Source: Candidatus Poribacteria bacterium
GTDB taxonomy: Bacteria > Poribacteria > WGA-4E > WGA-3G
Direction of reading: 5' to 3'
DNA: 64,000 nucleotides
NCBI GenBank assembly: GCA_026706025.1
Contig: JAPOZO010000052.1
Span: forward strand, 262,654 to 326,653
Under the pieces are notes generated by a model. The model was given only the letters and a program-made list of their open reading frames with translations, was not told where the DNA came from and made no database searches. Of this stretch, positions 44,101 to 53,368 are shown in pieces; the stretch's first letter is position 1, and each line of letters starts with the position of its first letter. Made by a program: the position numbers and the translations under genes.

Positions 44101-46836
44101 ATGAAAAACGACGATGCTAAATATGTTGAACGGATCTTAGGAGGCGACGCAGATGCCTTCACGACTCTCGTGAAAAAGTACGAAAAACAGATACACACCT
44201 TCGTATGGGGGAGGGTGAGGGATTATCACGTCGCTGAAGAAATTACGCAAGATACTTTTCTCAGGGCTTACGAAAAACTCGGTACGTTGAGAGACCCAAA
44301 CAGGTTTTCGGGGTGGCTTTATATGATTGCTACCCGCCGCTTTCTCACATGGTTTGATGAGAAAACAGTTCCGATGCAGTCCTTAGACGCAATGAGTAAA
44401 GCAGAAGTAGAGGCACTGTTCTATGTCCAATACATGGCGGAACAGATTGAAAAATTGGCGACAGATAAGCAACGCGAAGTCGTTGCGTATCTCCTTGAAA
44501 AATTACCGGCGCGTGAGCGGACAGCAGTCGTCCTTCACTACCTGAGTGAGATGACGTGTGAAGAAATTGGAGATTTTTTGGGAGTGCCCCCGAATACGGT
44601 CAAGAGTCAACTTCACCGCGCCCGAAAGCGGTTAAAGAAGGAAGCACCTATTGTTCATGAAATTTTGGGCGGTAATCAGCACTTAGGTGATCTCATGGAG
44701 AATATTATGAATTGGATTCAAATGAATGAACCGGGCACACGACACGTCGTAAACACACTATCTTTAACTTCGGATAAGACCCTCTATGCCGTTATAGGCG
44801 ATGAAAGTATCTACCAATTACCCGCTGGTGAAGAAACATGGCGATTGGTTAATAGCGATTTCCTGCGTCAAGACACGCACGGCAGTATACCTATAGCGGA
44901 ACACGATGGCACGCTCTATATTATTCCATCGCATGAATTATTCGCCTCAACTGACGCTGGTGCCACATGGCATTCAATCGGTCCTTGTCCAAAAGGCTAT
45001 ACACGAGAACTGATAATAACGGAAGAGACCTTTTACCTTTGTCTTGATAACGGTATTTTCCGGTCCGACAATGCCGGCAATTCATGGACGGCAATGACTG
45101 ATGGGTTCCACAGTCGCTTGATAGAACACGCTGGAATTCGTTCGTTACGGATGCATCAAAGCACACTGTTTGCTGGTACGAATCGCGGGATATATCGACT
45201 TAACGCCGGAACTTGGGAACATCTACCATTGCCGGTGGATGATATTGTTAGTGTTGATCCTGTCGTCGTATCTGAGGACCATATCTATGTGGCAGCATCG
45301 GTGAATATTCTGGAAGGCGATGGAACGCCTCAAGAAAATTTCATGCCACTATGGAGAGGTGAGAAGTTTTCGTGGTGGGTATTCAGATCCGCCGATGGTG
45401 GCGATTCTTGGACAGATATAACACCTGTGGAAGCGCGAGACCTCATGCGTGTCCTCCCGCAGATAACACTGCTTACTTCAGAAAAAGTGCTATTGGTAAT
45501 TGGAAAAGATAATGGCATGGTGGTCCGCTCAACGGATGGCGGCGACACTTGGACATATATCGAGTCCTCGGGTATCACGCCTATGCAGTTCAGTGTGGGC
45601 AGCACCTTGGCGTTGGACGAAAATACCTTTTATACCGCTGGGAGCACTGGCATCCATCGCTCAACGGATGACGGTCAAACATGGCACCGGTTTAATACAA
45701 GGTTTGAAAGCCGTGTAGACGGTTTAGTCAGTTTCACAGCGAGGTCCTCATCAAACAAGTCACCTGCACTTTACGCGAGGGTAGGTCCAAACCTTGTCAA
45801 ATCAATTGATGAGGGACGCTCATGGGATGCTGTCAATGTAGCATTAGAGACGCATAGACCTTCGTACAAGGAAAATCCGCCATTGATTGTTCAAGTCGTA
45901 GAAGCCGACAGTGTGCTTTATGCAAAAGGCATTCGGGGCAATTCCACTGCTATTTTCCGATTATCTAACGATGGCAATGTCTTAAGCCTTCCTACTGAGA
46001 TACCTCCCTCTTTTAATTCAGCGAAACTGATGGGCCACGTGTTAGGCGGCAGGAGCTTCGATTTCAAAGACGAACGACAAGTGGGGCAAGGCCTCATAGT
46101 CACCATTTCCTCTACAACTGATCCTTTATCAAGCGAGTTGATACAAGAAAACCCGGATTTTGGGGCAGAACGATTCTTAAAACAGTTGATACAAGTCCAA
46201 GCAGACTCCCCATTGGCGTATGAACTGATATGGGAAGGGATGTGGGGGAACTTCGCCGTGAGCGGTAAAACCTTCTACATGGAATACAACTATAAACTCT
46301 ACCGATGGAAACCGGGTGAAACTGAATGGTGCTACACAGGTGTGGAAGAGACGATTGAACTCTCGCGTGACAACGTCCGGAGAGGTTTTAAAATCGCTGC
46401 GTCGGGTGAGACTGTATATGTCGGTAAACGGGATGGACATCTCTGGCAATCCGTTAATGGTGGAGACAGTTGGAACGATGTCACATCGAACCTACTGCTG
46501 TCTGTTGAGTACTTTGAAGAGATAGTCTTTGCAGGTTCAACGGTTTACGTCGCAACTGACAAAGGGGTTTTCAATTCAAAAAACGGTATTGACTGGCGTG
46601 TGCTTATTGATAAAACGGGGGAACCTATTATCATCAAATCGTCGGCTACAGTGGGTAACTCCATCTATGGGGCTAACGATAATGGTATCTATCACCTGCA
46701 AAGCGAGACCAACACGTGGGAACAGGTCGCGCCAGAGCTTTCGGGGATTGTGACATCTCTCGTTGTTGATGAAAACACCTTCTACGTTGGGACAGAACAA
46801 CGCGGCGTGCTGCGTTTTGAACGGACCAGCAGATAA
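44101..46836 (+). CDS. ECF sigma factor fused to an Asp-box beta-propeller, copy 2
   Basis: 911 residues, preceded by TTGGAGAATACGC. It is collinear with the copy at 37829. Sigma region 2 is FTTLVKKYEKQIHTFVWGRV and AEEITQDTFLRAYEKL; region 4 is LPARERTAVVLHYL and CEEIGDFLGVPPNTVKSQLH. The linker NIMNWIQMNEPG is shared. Asp-boxes include STDAGATW, STDGGDTW, STDDGQTW, SIDEGRSW and SVNGGDSW. The Asp-box-free part near 560-760 ends in MEYNYKLYRWKPGE, as in copy 1. No membrane helix. It is followed by a LamG gene and permease pair 2. Confidence 0.9.
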   Translation: MKNDDAKYVERILGGDADAFTTLVKKYEKQIHTFVWGRVRDYHVAEEITQDTFLRAYEKLGTLRDPNRFSGWLYMIATRRFLTWFDEKTVPMQSLDAMSKAEVEALFYVQYMAEQIEKLATDKQREVVAYLLEKLPARERTAVVLHYLSEMTCEEIGDFLGVPPNTVKSQLHRARKRLKKEAPIVHEILGGNQHLGDLMENIMNWIQMNEPGTRHVVNTLSLTSDKTLYAVIGDESIYQLPAGEETWRLVNSDFLRQDTHGSIPIAEHDGTLYIIPSHELFASTDAGATWHSIGPCPKGYTRELIITEETFYLCLDNGIFRSDNAGNSWTAMTDGFHSRLIEHAGIRSLRMHQSTLFAGTNRGIYRLNAGTWEHLPLPVDDIVSVDPVVVSEDHIYVAASVNILEGDGTPQENFMPLWRGEKFSWWVFRSADGGDSWTDITPVEARDLMRVLPQITLLTSEKVLLVIGKDNGMVVRSTDGGDTWTYIESSGITPMQFSVGSTLALDENTFYTAGSTGIHRSTDDGQTWHRFNTRFESRVDGLVSFTARSSSNKSPALYARVGPNLVKSIDEGRSWDAVNVALETHRPSYKENPPLIVQVVEADSVLYAKGIRGNSTAIFRLSNDGNVLSLPTEIPPSFNSAKLMGHVLGGRSFDFKDERQVGQGLIVTISSTTDPLSSELIQENPDFGAERFLKQLIQVQADSPLAYELIWEGMWGNFAVSGKTFYMEYNYKLYRWKPGETEWCYTGVEETIELSRDNVRRGFKIAASGETVYVGKRDGHLWQSVNGGDSWNDVTSNLLLSVEYFEEIVFAGSTVYVATDKGVFNSKNGIDWRVLIDKTGEPIIIKSSATVGNSIYGANDNGIYHLQSETNTWEQVAPELSGIVTSLVVDENTFYVGTEQRGVLRFERTSR

Positions 46837-46893
46837 GCATATCCTTCCGAAGGAGCTTTTCCAGATATTTGAGACACAAAATAGTAAAGCATA

Positions 46894-46927
46894 GCATGTA
46901 TGGGGTGAAAACTGACGTCATACATGC
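46894..46927 (+). terminator. hairpin after sigma-propeller gene 2
   Basis: GCATGTATG pairs perfectly with CATACATGC over a 16-base loop, 58 bases after the stop. The following A/T-rich stretch has no T-run, so this may be a weak terminator or a binding site. Confidence 0.4.
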
Positions 46928-46991
46928 ATACATAAAAACATAACTGATCGAAAAAACTTGAAACTAAATGCCCTAACGAAAGGAAAATAGA

Positions 46992-47813
46992 ATGGAAAAA
47001 CTATTTGATTACACTGTGCTATTTAGTGCGTTGATGCTTATCGCAGCAGATTACGCTGCGGCAGATATCGCTGATGGCCTTGTGGTTCACTTTACGTTCG
47101 ATTCCGTCAAAGGCAAGCGAATTCTTGACGAGTCCGGCAACGGTCTGGATGCCGAAGTTATCAAAAACACTCAATTTGTCAAGGGCAAATACGGAAAAGC
47201 AATTCGTATTACTGGTGAAACTGAAGATTGCGTGAATATCCCGTCCTCGGATGCCTTAGAAATCAGTGATGAAATTACGATGATGGCATGGGTGTATCAC
47301 GAAGATTGGACGCGGCGTTCTTTCCAATGGTTTGATAAGGGGTGCTATTCTAAACCCAATGAATCTTACGGTATGGTAGCCTGGGGTAAAAAGGATTTTC
47401 CGGAACTCGAAGCCTTTGAGAGGGGCTCAGTGATTTCGATGCTTGTTGGGGGTGCAGACTTGCAGCAAAGCATTACGACTCTGAACGAAATGAAGCATAG
47501 GACATGGCATCATGTGGTTGGAATCTATGGTGATAAAACTTTGAATATCTATCTTGATGGAGAAATGATTGCTAATTTACCTTCAGCAGCTGATGACTTC
47601 TCCAGCACCAACGAGGAGGATTTGCGGATTGGCTGTGCGAAAAATAAACCGCAGTACGCATTTGAAGGCGGTTCCATCGATGAAGTCGCGATATGGAGTC
47701 GTGCGCTCAGTGAAGATGAAGTCAGAACCGTAATGCGGGGTCCCTTGCTTGCAGTCTCACCGAAAGGTAAAGTCACTACGACGTGGGGCGATATTAAGCG
47801 AAAGGGGTTTTAG
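46992..47813 (+). CDS. LamG-domain secreted protein
   Basis: 273 residues after GAAAGGAAA. N-terminal signal YTVLFSALMLIAADYAAA. LamG body: LVVHFTFDSVKGKRILDES, GNGLDAEV, DALEISDEITMMAWVYHED, HRTWHHVVGIYGD, LNIYLDGEMIANLPS and GSIDEVAIWSRALSEDEV. It ends LAVSPKGKVTTTWGDIK, the tail shared with the LamG proteins at 5209 and 6103. It starts the permease block and may be co-transcribed with pair 2 (32 bases to the next start). Confidence 0.85.
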   Translation: MEKLFDYTVLFSALMLIAADYAAADIADGLVVHFTFDSVKGKRILDESGNGLDAEVIKNTQFVKGKYGKAIRITGETEDCVNIPSSDALEISDEITMMAWVYHEDWTRRSFQWFDKGCYSKPNESYGMVAWGKKDFPELEAFERGSVISMLVGGADLQQSITTLNEMKHRTWHHVVGIYGDKTLNIYLDGEMIANLPSAADDFSSTNEEDLRIGCAKNKPQYAFEGGSIDEVAIWSRALSEDEVRTVMRGPLLAVSPKGKVTTTWGDIKRKGF

Positions 47814-47845
47814 ATGTCTGAATCGCGGGGACTTGGTATAAATTT

Positions 47846-49345
47846 ATGACAACACTTTGGCTAATTATCCAGCGAGAATTTGTCTCAAATGTATTGACCT
47901 CCCGATTCATGATCGGTTTTATTGTCTGCTTGATCTCGACCACTGCTGCCGTTTTTGTTCAGGTTGCGGATTACGAAAAGCGGTTATCGGCATACTACAC
48001 TGCCGTTCAGGAATATCAGGACGAGACGCGAACATGGGATCTCTACAGCCAAATTAATCCTAAAGCACACAGAAAGCCGAATCCGCTTAGCATCTTTAAC
48101 GTCGGAACGGAAAAGTCCGGTGCGGATATGGTAAGTATTGAACTCGCAACACCTATTTGGGAAAGAGAAGCACAAAAACAGGGGTCAGATAATCCTTTTC
48201 TCTCAATTTTCCTTTCTGTTGATGTTATCTTCGTCTTCAAAATTGTGCTGAGTGCTTTGGCGATCTTGTTCGCCTACAATACGATTTCGGGGGAGCGGGA
48301 GGACGGCACGCTAAAACTGGTGTTATCCAATCCGGTTCCGCGGGATGCGCTTGTGCTTGGGAAATACCTTGGCGGCATGTTGTCTCTATTTCCCATTGTG
48401 GTGATAAGTTTCACTGTCGGCATCATTATTGCTTATGCCTCTCCCGCTACTGATTTTGATGTTGGGGATCTGCTACGCCTTGTTATGGTCCTTATTGTTT
48501 CGCTGTTGTATGTGTCAATCTGTTATCTTTTAGGCATGCTCTTATCCGTATGGACAAAGGAGGCAGCAACTACGTTGATACTTTCAATGTTTATCTGGGG
48601 CATTTTGACAATCGTTCATTCAAACGTGGCAGCGTTTGCGGTCGCGAAGTTCCCGCTGTATAAATCTCAACCTGAAAAAGAGGCTCGGCAACAAATTGAA
48701 AAAATATGGGAAGATTTCAAGAAAGAACGGGCTGCCCATGTCCTCAAAATGATCGGACATGCCCACCCAATTAGTGCGATTTCCTATGAAGGAGAAATCT
48801 CAGTCGGGTTAAACTCAAGTTCTCCGGGGGAACTCGGATTTGAAGAGTTCTACGCGCTTAAACCGATTCACAAGATGGACACCACCAAATTTCAGGAGGT
48901 ATTAGGTTATCAAGAGCCGCTTCGCGTGCGCTATGCCAATAAAGCCGAAGAGATCCTCAAACGGCGAGAAGAGGTTGGCGAAAGAAATAGGCAATTTGCC
49001 AGAGATGTTTCTCGGGTATCTTTCGCGGATGCGTACCGTTTTGCTGTCGGTGCAATAAGTGGCACGGATAGGGAGAACTATAACGACTTTATAAATCAAA
49101 CAAGGCGTTATAAACGTCAAGTTGTTGACTACCTCATCGGTAAAGACGTATTTTCTGCACGCGCCTGGTTTTCGAGCGATAAGGGAACAGCAGAATTCAC
49201 CGATCTACCCGTTTTTCAGCACCAACATAACGCGCTTTCGGAGTGTCTCTCGCGTGCGTTAGCGGATATTTTTATCTTGTTAGCGTGGAATATCATCTTA
49301 TTCATGGGCGGATACCTGTCTTTCCTACGATACGATATGAGTTGA
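47846..49345 (+). CDS. ABC-2-type permease, pair 2 subunit A
   Basis: 499 residues. TM1 is FMIGFIVCLISTTAAVFVQV, and the outer loop has KPNPLSIFNVGTEKSG. Core: AYNTISGEREDGTLKLVLSN (the GldF/NosY-type cytoplasmic motif) and LLGMLLSVWTKEAATTLILS. The last TM is ILLAWNIILFMGGYLSFL. About 80% identical by eye to pair 3 subunit A at 51721 and more distant from pair 1. A repeat element separates its stop from its B partner. Confidence 0.83.
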   Translation: MTTLWLIIQREFVSNVLTSRFMIGFIVCLISTTAAVFVQVADYEKRLSAYYTAVQEYQDETRTWDLYSQINPKAHRKPNPLSIFNVGTEKSGADMVSIELATPIWEREAQKQGSDNPFLSIFLSVDVIFVFKIVLSALAILFAYNTISGEREDGTLKLVLSNPVPRDALVLGKYLGGMLSLFPIVVISFTVGIIIAYASPATDFDVGDLLRLVMVLIVSLLYVSICYLLGMLLSVWTKEAATTLILSMFIWGILTIVHSNVAAFAVAKFPLYKSQPEKEARQQIEKIWEDFKKERAAHVLKMIGHAHPISAISYEGEISVGLNSSSPGELGFEEFYALKPIHKMDTTKFQEVLGYQEPLRVRYANKAEEILKRREEVGERNRQFARDVSRVSFADAYRFAVGAISGTDRENYNDFINQTRRYKRQVVDYLIGKDVFSARAWFSSDKGTAEFTDLPVFQHQHNALSECLSRALADIFILLAWNIILFMGGYLSFLRYDMS

Positions 49346-49356
49346 AAAGGAGAGTT

Positions 49357-49490
49357 GTCAGTGGCCAGTTAACAGTTATCAGTCACAAGAGGTTTCTGGT
49401 AACAATTCCCCTCCTTCTGAAATATTCCAAGGTGGAAAGATTGTTAGAAACGCATCTTAACTGAAAACTGACAACTATTAACCGATAACT
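49357..49490. repeat. dispersed repeat between pair 2 A and B genes (orientation 1)
   Basis: Ends are TCAGT/ACTGA-rich inverted arms. The core reads CACAAGAGGTTTCTGGTAAC then GATTGTTAGAAACGCATCTT. The same core is present at 53233 in the opposite orientation, between the same two gene types. Confidence 0.8.
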
Positions 49491-49496
49491 ATTAAA

Positions 49497-50951
49497 ATGA
49501 TTTGGCATATTGCGAAGAAAGAGATACATCACAACCTCATGACGCTGCGGTTCGTCTTGATGATAATCCTTCTACCTGTACTGATGGTAGCGAACGCGCT
49601 CATATACGGCTTCGGTGATAGCGGCTATAGAGAAGAAGTCGATGCGTATAACAATGCCATGGAAAGAAGATTATCTCGTGTCAAGGACGATACCGAAAAG
49701 AGTTTAGGGCAACTCGCAATGCGCGGTCCCGGTGAGATTTACAAGCGTCCGAGTCGTTTCAAATTCTGTGCTGATGGGGCTGATGAACTCATCCCGAACG
49801 CTATTCCGTTAGCAGAACGCTCAGGAGGCAGTCGTGGAGGAAATGATATAGTAGAAGCCTACAGGTGGAGAGAAGTGTGGACCCTTGAATATCTCCCTTC
49901 AAATCATGGTAGTGATGCAACCGCGCTCATCAAAATTGACTGGGTATTCATCGGTATATTTATGAGTTTTTTTGTGATTCTGTTCACTTTTGATGCCATT
50001 GCTGGGGAACGCTTGCATGGAACACTGAGTCTCATGATGTCAAACCAAATCTCCCGAGGACAGATGTTATTGGCGAAATATCTGGGCGCGTTTTTTACCC
50101 TCATGCTGCCGCTTGCAATCGGTATCCTGATGAACCTATCGATTATCTATCTTTCGGGGAATATCCCATTCGACTTAGATGATTGGTTTAGAATTTTGGG
50201 GATGGTCGGGCTTTTCGCGTTGCACATCTCTATTTTTCTTTTTTTGGGACTGTTCTTCTCAAGTCGAGTATCAAACGCCATCACCAGTTTAGTGTGGTTG
50301 CTATTAACTTGGGTATGCTTAGCGTTCATCTTTCCGAGCCTGATTGGACTCTTCGTTGGTACGCTTGACCCGATTCCATCAATAGAAATAGTCTCCTCAC
50401 GAAAACGTGCGCAATTGGTGAACATTGAGGACGAATTTCGCCCAATGGAATTATTGGAGACAACGAAGTTAAGCGAAGCACCCTCACCTGACAATCCATC
50501 AGCGACGCGCCGATGGGCAACGTATTTCAGGAGAAGGTACGAAACAAAAACACACATCACCGATGAACATGTAGACCAGCAATTGAGGCAGGTAAAACTT
50601 GCCCGCGAACTCACCCAAATCTCTCCAATAGTCTGCTTCCAATATGCAATGGAAGGGCTTGCAAACACTGGGATTGTTAGTTATATGGATTTTGTTAAAC
50701 AGGTTCGCCGTTACAGACAAACCTTTATAGATTTCATCAAAACAGAGGATGAAAGTGATCCGGACAGTCTCCATATCTATCCTGTGCGGGAAGGTTTGTC
50801 TCAGAAACCGGTAGACTCGAATGCTGTACCAAGGTTTGAAGAGCGGATCTCGTATCAAAACGTGATTTTTCCTGTCGGCCTGTTAATCCTTTTTAATATC
50901 TTGTTCTTTACTGCAGCGCAGCTGTCCTTCCTGAAATGTGATCTCAAGTGA
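49497..50951 (+). CDS. ABC-2-type permease, pair 2 subunit B
   Basis: 484 residues. Opens MIWHIAKKEIHHNLMTLRFV. The outer loop carries FKFCADGADELIPN, and the cytoplasmic motif is FDAIAGERLHGTLSLMMSNQ. Later, SDPDSLHIYPVREGLSQKP and a last TM, VGLLILFNILFFTAAQLSFL. The ATG has no ribosome site directly upstream; the likely original AAGGAG lies beyond the inserted repeat near 49349. Near-identical in plan to 53369. Confidence 0.83.
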   Translation: MIWHIAKKEIHHNLMTLRFVLMIILLPVLMVANALIYGFGDSGYREEVDAYNNAMERRLSRVKDDTEKSLGQLAMRGPGEIYKRPSRFKFCADGADELIPNAIPLAERSGGSRGGNDIVEAYRWREVWTLEYLPSNHGSDATALIKIDWVFIGIFMSFFVILFTFDAIAGERLHGTLSLMMSNQISRGQMLLAKYLGAFFTLMLPLAIGILMNLSIIYLSGNIPFDLDDWFRILGMVGLFALHISIFLFLGLFFSSRVSNAITSLVWLLLTWVCLAFIFPSLIGLFVGTLDPIPSIEIVSSRKRAQLVNIEDEFRPMELLETTKLSEAPSPDNPSATRRWATYFRRRYETKTHITDEHVDQQLRQVKLARELTQISPIVCFQYAMEGLANTGIVSYMDFVKQVRRYRQTFIDFIKTEDESDPDSLHIYPVREGLSQKPVDSNAVPRFEERISYQNVIFPVGLLILFNILFFTAAQLSFLKCDLK

Positions 50952-51060
50952 GAACTTTTTTTCACTGTTTCCGTCAAATCCGTTATCATTTTGCAACTGA
51001 TGTAGTGGTACGTGGTTAAGGATATTTTCGTTAGTTCCAAAACATGATTTGACCAAAATC
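50952..51060 (+). other. remnant leader of a lost LamG gene
   Basis: This sequence aligns, with scattered substitutions, to the 110 bases between pair 3 subunit B and the LamG gene at 54960 (shared runs include ACGTGGTTAAG/ACGCGGTTAAG and TATTTTC). The TTGACA/TATTAT promoter there has decayed here to TTCACT/TATCAT. No LamG frame follows. Confidence 0.65.
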
Positions 51061-51165
51061 CTCTTATCTTTCGCACAGAAACATCTCAAAAACCTCCACT
51101 CGCGCTCCCCACAGCCATGCCATGATGGAAATATCCGATGCTGCTTTTCGTCCAGAGAGAAGAAA

Positions 51166-51196
51166 AAAGCCGTCAACTGGTGTAGTCAACGGCTTT
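51166..51196 (+). terminator. rho-independent terminator
   Basis: AAAGCCGT pairs with ACGGCTTT, followed by CTTTTATG. It would end transcription from permease pair 2. Confidence 0.7.
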
Positions 51197-51249
51197 CTTT
51201 TATGATGTATAAGAGCGAGGTTATTCGTTGGGTTACTCTTGTGGTCGCT

Positions 51250-51290
51250 ATCTTCGGTGTGAAAGCCCAATCCTTCAGGTTTGGAATGAA
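51250..51290 (+). repeat. IS200/IS605 right-end-like hairpin fragment
   Basis: ATCTTCGGTGTGAAAGCCCA, then ATCCTTCAGGTTTGGAATG. The same wording with CCCCTACCTTCAGGTTGGGG is at 59484, where it looks like an IS605-type end. No transposase gene is attached. Confidence 0.45.
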
Positions 51291-51536
51291 AACGCCATTC
51301 CGATTCCACTCGGCAGATATAGCGGCTGCCTCAAACGAGACAGATGGAATTCGCTACCAAATGGCGTGCTGAAAACGCCATTCCGATTCCACTCGGCAGA
51401 TATAGCGACTGCCTCAATGAGACAGGTGGAATTCGCTACCAAATGGCGCTCTTGAAAATGCCATTCCGATTCCACTCGGCAGATATAGCGACTGTCTCAA
51501 ACGAGACAGATGAAATTCGCTACCAAATGGCATTCC
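51288..51536. repeat. three tandem 83-bp hairpin repeats
   Basis: Units at 51288-51370, 51371-51453 and 51454-51536. Each starts GAAAA[CT]GCCATTCCGATTCC and holds nested inverted arms: [CT]GCCATT with AATGGC[GA], ATTCCA with TGGAAT, and CTG[CT]CTC with GAGACAG. There are no spacers, so this is not a CRISPR array. In unit 3 the outer C-G pair has become T-A on both sides. Confidence 0.92.
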
Positions 51537-51720
51537 AAGTATTATATAATTTTTCGTGTTTTTTGTCAAATTTATTTTTTTTCAAGTCCAAAACGACTAA
51601 TTCCGAAGTTTAATTGAATAAATTAGAGAAAAATCTGTTTAATAATAAAGGATTGAGTGAAAATCAGCTTTCAAACAGAACGGCGAAAAGCACTTCATCT
51701 TGAATACTCGGTATATACTT

Positions 51721-53226
51721 ATGACAACACTTTGGCTTGTTATTCAACGAGAATTCATTTCAAATGTATTGACTTCCCGATTCATAATCGGTTTTCTCAT
51801 CTGCCTCATATCAACCGCTGCCGCAGTTTTCGTTCAGGTTGAAGATTATGAGAAACGCTTAGCAGCATATCACACCGCCGTTCAGGAACATCAAGAAACA
51901 GCCCAGACATGGGACCTCTACAGCCAAATTAATCCCAAGGCACACAGAAAACCCAATCCGCTGAGTATCTTCAACGTCGGCATGGAAAAATCGGGTGCCG
52001 ATATGGTGAGTATTCAACTCGCAACACCTATCTGGGAGAAAGAGGCACAGAAACAGGGATCTGATAACCCGTTTCTCTCCATTCTCCTTGCAATTGATGC
52101 TATCTTTGTCTTCAAAATCATCCTCAGTGCCTTGGCGATCCTTTTCGCTTACAATACGATTTCAGGGGAACACGAGGATGGCACCCTAAAGTTAGTGTTA
52201 TCCAATCCGATTCCCAGAGATACACTCGTGGTTGGAAAATACCTCGGCGGCATGTTATCTCTGTTTCCAATGGTGGTTATCAGCTTTATCATCGGAATCC
52301 TTATCGCTTACGCTTCTCCTGCGACTAATTTCGATAGTGCTGATCTGTTTCGGCTCGTTGCCGTGCTCATCCTTTCCCTATTGTACGTGTCAACGTGTTA
52401 CCTTTTAGGAATGCTTCTATCCGTATGGACAAAGGAAGCAACCACCACGCTCATCCTTTCAATGTTCATTTGGGGAATCCTAACAATCCTACATTCCAAT
52501 ATATCAACCTTCGCAGTCATGAAATTCCCGCCCTATCAACCACAAGCTGAAAAGGAGATGCTGCAGCATATTCAGCAGAGATGGGAAGATTTCAGGGAAG
52601 AACGGGATGCTTACATCCTCAAGAAGTGGGGATACGAACATCCAGCTAGCGCGGTTTCTCCGATAAGCGATGGGAATTTTTTAGTAGCGATGTACACGAG
52701 TTCACCAGAGGAAATCGGGTATAGTGAGTTCTATTATATCCAACAGATCCACATCGTGGATGTCTCCAAATTTCAGGAAGTATTGGGCTACCAAGAACCC
52801 CTACGTATCGACTACGCAAATCAAGCAGAGGCACTCCTCAGACAGAGAGAACAGATTGAAGAAAGAAACAAACAGTTCGCGAAAGATATTTCCCGATTTT
52901 CTTTCGCAGACGCATACCGATTTGCCGTTGGCGCGATAACCGATACAGACACAGAAAGTTACCAAGATTTTATTAGACAGGCAAGGAGCTATAAACGTCA
53001 AGTTGTCGACTATCTCACTGGTAAAAACGCTTTTTCCGCGAGAGCGTGGTTTTCCAGCGATCAAGGGGCAGCAGCGTTTAAAGATCTCCCTGTTTTTCAG
53101 AACCCACACACTTCTCTATTTCAGAGTTTTTTTCGTGCATCAAGCGATATCCTGATCCTGTTGGCGTGGAATGTCGTCCTGTTTATAGGGGTGTATGTGT
53201 CGTTCCTTCGATATGATATGAGTTGA
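51721..53226 (+). CDS. ABC-2-type permease, pair 3 subunit A
   Basis: 501 residues from ATG 51721, which aligns with the start of the pair 2 protein. TM1 is FIIGFLICLISTAAAVFVQV, with the loop KPNPLSIFNVGMEKSG. The cytoplasmic motif AYNTISGEHEDGTLKLVLSN has His where pair 2 has Arg (E-R/H-E). The last helix is LLAWNVVLFIGVYVSFLRYD. A tandem duplicate of the gene at 47846. Confidence 0.83.
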   Translation: MTTLWLVIQREFISNVLTSRFIIGFLICLISTAAAVFVQVEDYEKRLAAYHTAVQEHQETAQTWDLYSQINPKAHRKPNPLSIFNVGMEKSGADMVSIQLATPIWEKEAQKQGSDNPFLSILLAIDAIFVFKIILSALAILFAYNTISGEHEDGTLKLVLSNPIPRDTLVVGKYLGGMLSLFPMVVISFIIGILIAYASPATNFDSADLFRLVAVLILSLLYVSTCYLLGMLLSVWTKEATTTLILSMFIWGILTILHSNISTFAVMKFPPYQPQAEKEMLQHIQQRWEDFREERDAYILKKWGYEHPASAVSPISDGNFLVAMYTSSPEEIGYSEFYYIQQIHIVDVSKFQEVLGYQEPLRIDYANQAEALLRQREQIEERNKQFAKDISRFSFADAYRFAVGAITDTDTESYQDFIRQARSYKRQVVDYLTGKNAFSARAWFSSDQGAAAFKDLPVFQNPHTSLFQSFFRASSDILILLAWNVVLFIGVYVSFLRYDMS

Positions 53227-53232
53227 GAAGGA

Positions 53233-53362
53233 GGGTTATCAGTTGTCAGTTAAGAGGCGTTTTGTAACAATCCTTCCACTTTGCAATATTTTAGGGCGAG
53301 GTGAATTGTTACCAGAAACCTCTTGTGACTGATAACTGTTAACTGACTACTGACAACCATTA
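53233..53362. repeat. dispersed repeat between pair 3 A and B genes (orientation 2)
   Basis: Begins TTATCAGTTGTCAGTTAAGA and ends ACTGATAACTGTTAACTGAC. The core is the inverse of that at 49357: ATTGTTACCAGAAACCTCTT here, against AAGAGGTTTCTGGTAACAAT there. Flanking bases (GAGTTGA-AAGGAG left, ATTAAAA-ATG right) are the same at both loci. Confidence 0.82.
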
Positions 53363-53368
53363 AAAAAA

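Larger units (their letters stand above)
51061..51720 (+). other. 660-base non-coding stretch between permease pairs
   Basis: Contains a terminator (51166-51196), a CTTCAGG hairpin-like segment (51250-51290), three 83-bp repeats (51288-51536) and an A/T-rich approach to the next permease gene. Open frames here run across the repeats and have no family features. Confidence 0.75.

Noticed and set aside
51288..51536. CRISPR array
   Set aside because: The 83-bp units are directly contiguous with no variable spacers, each is itself palindromic, and no cas genes are present.
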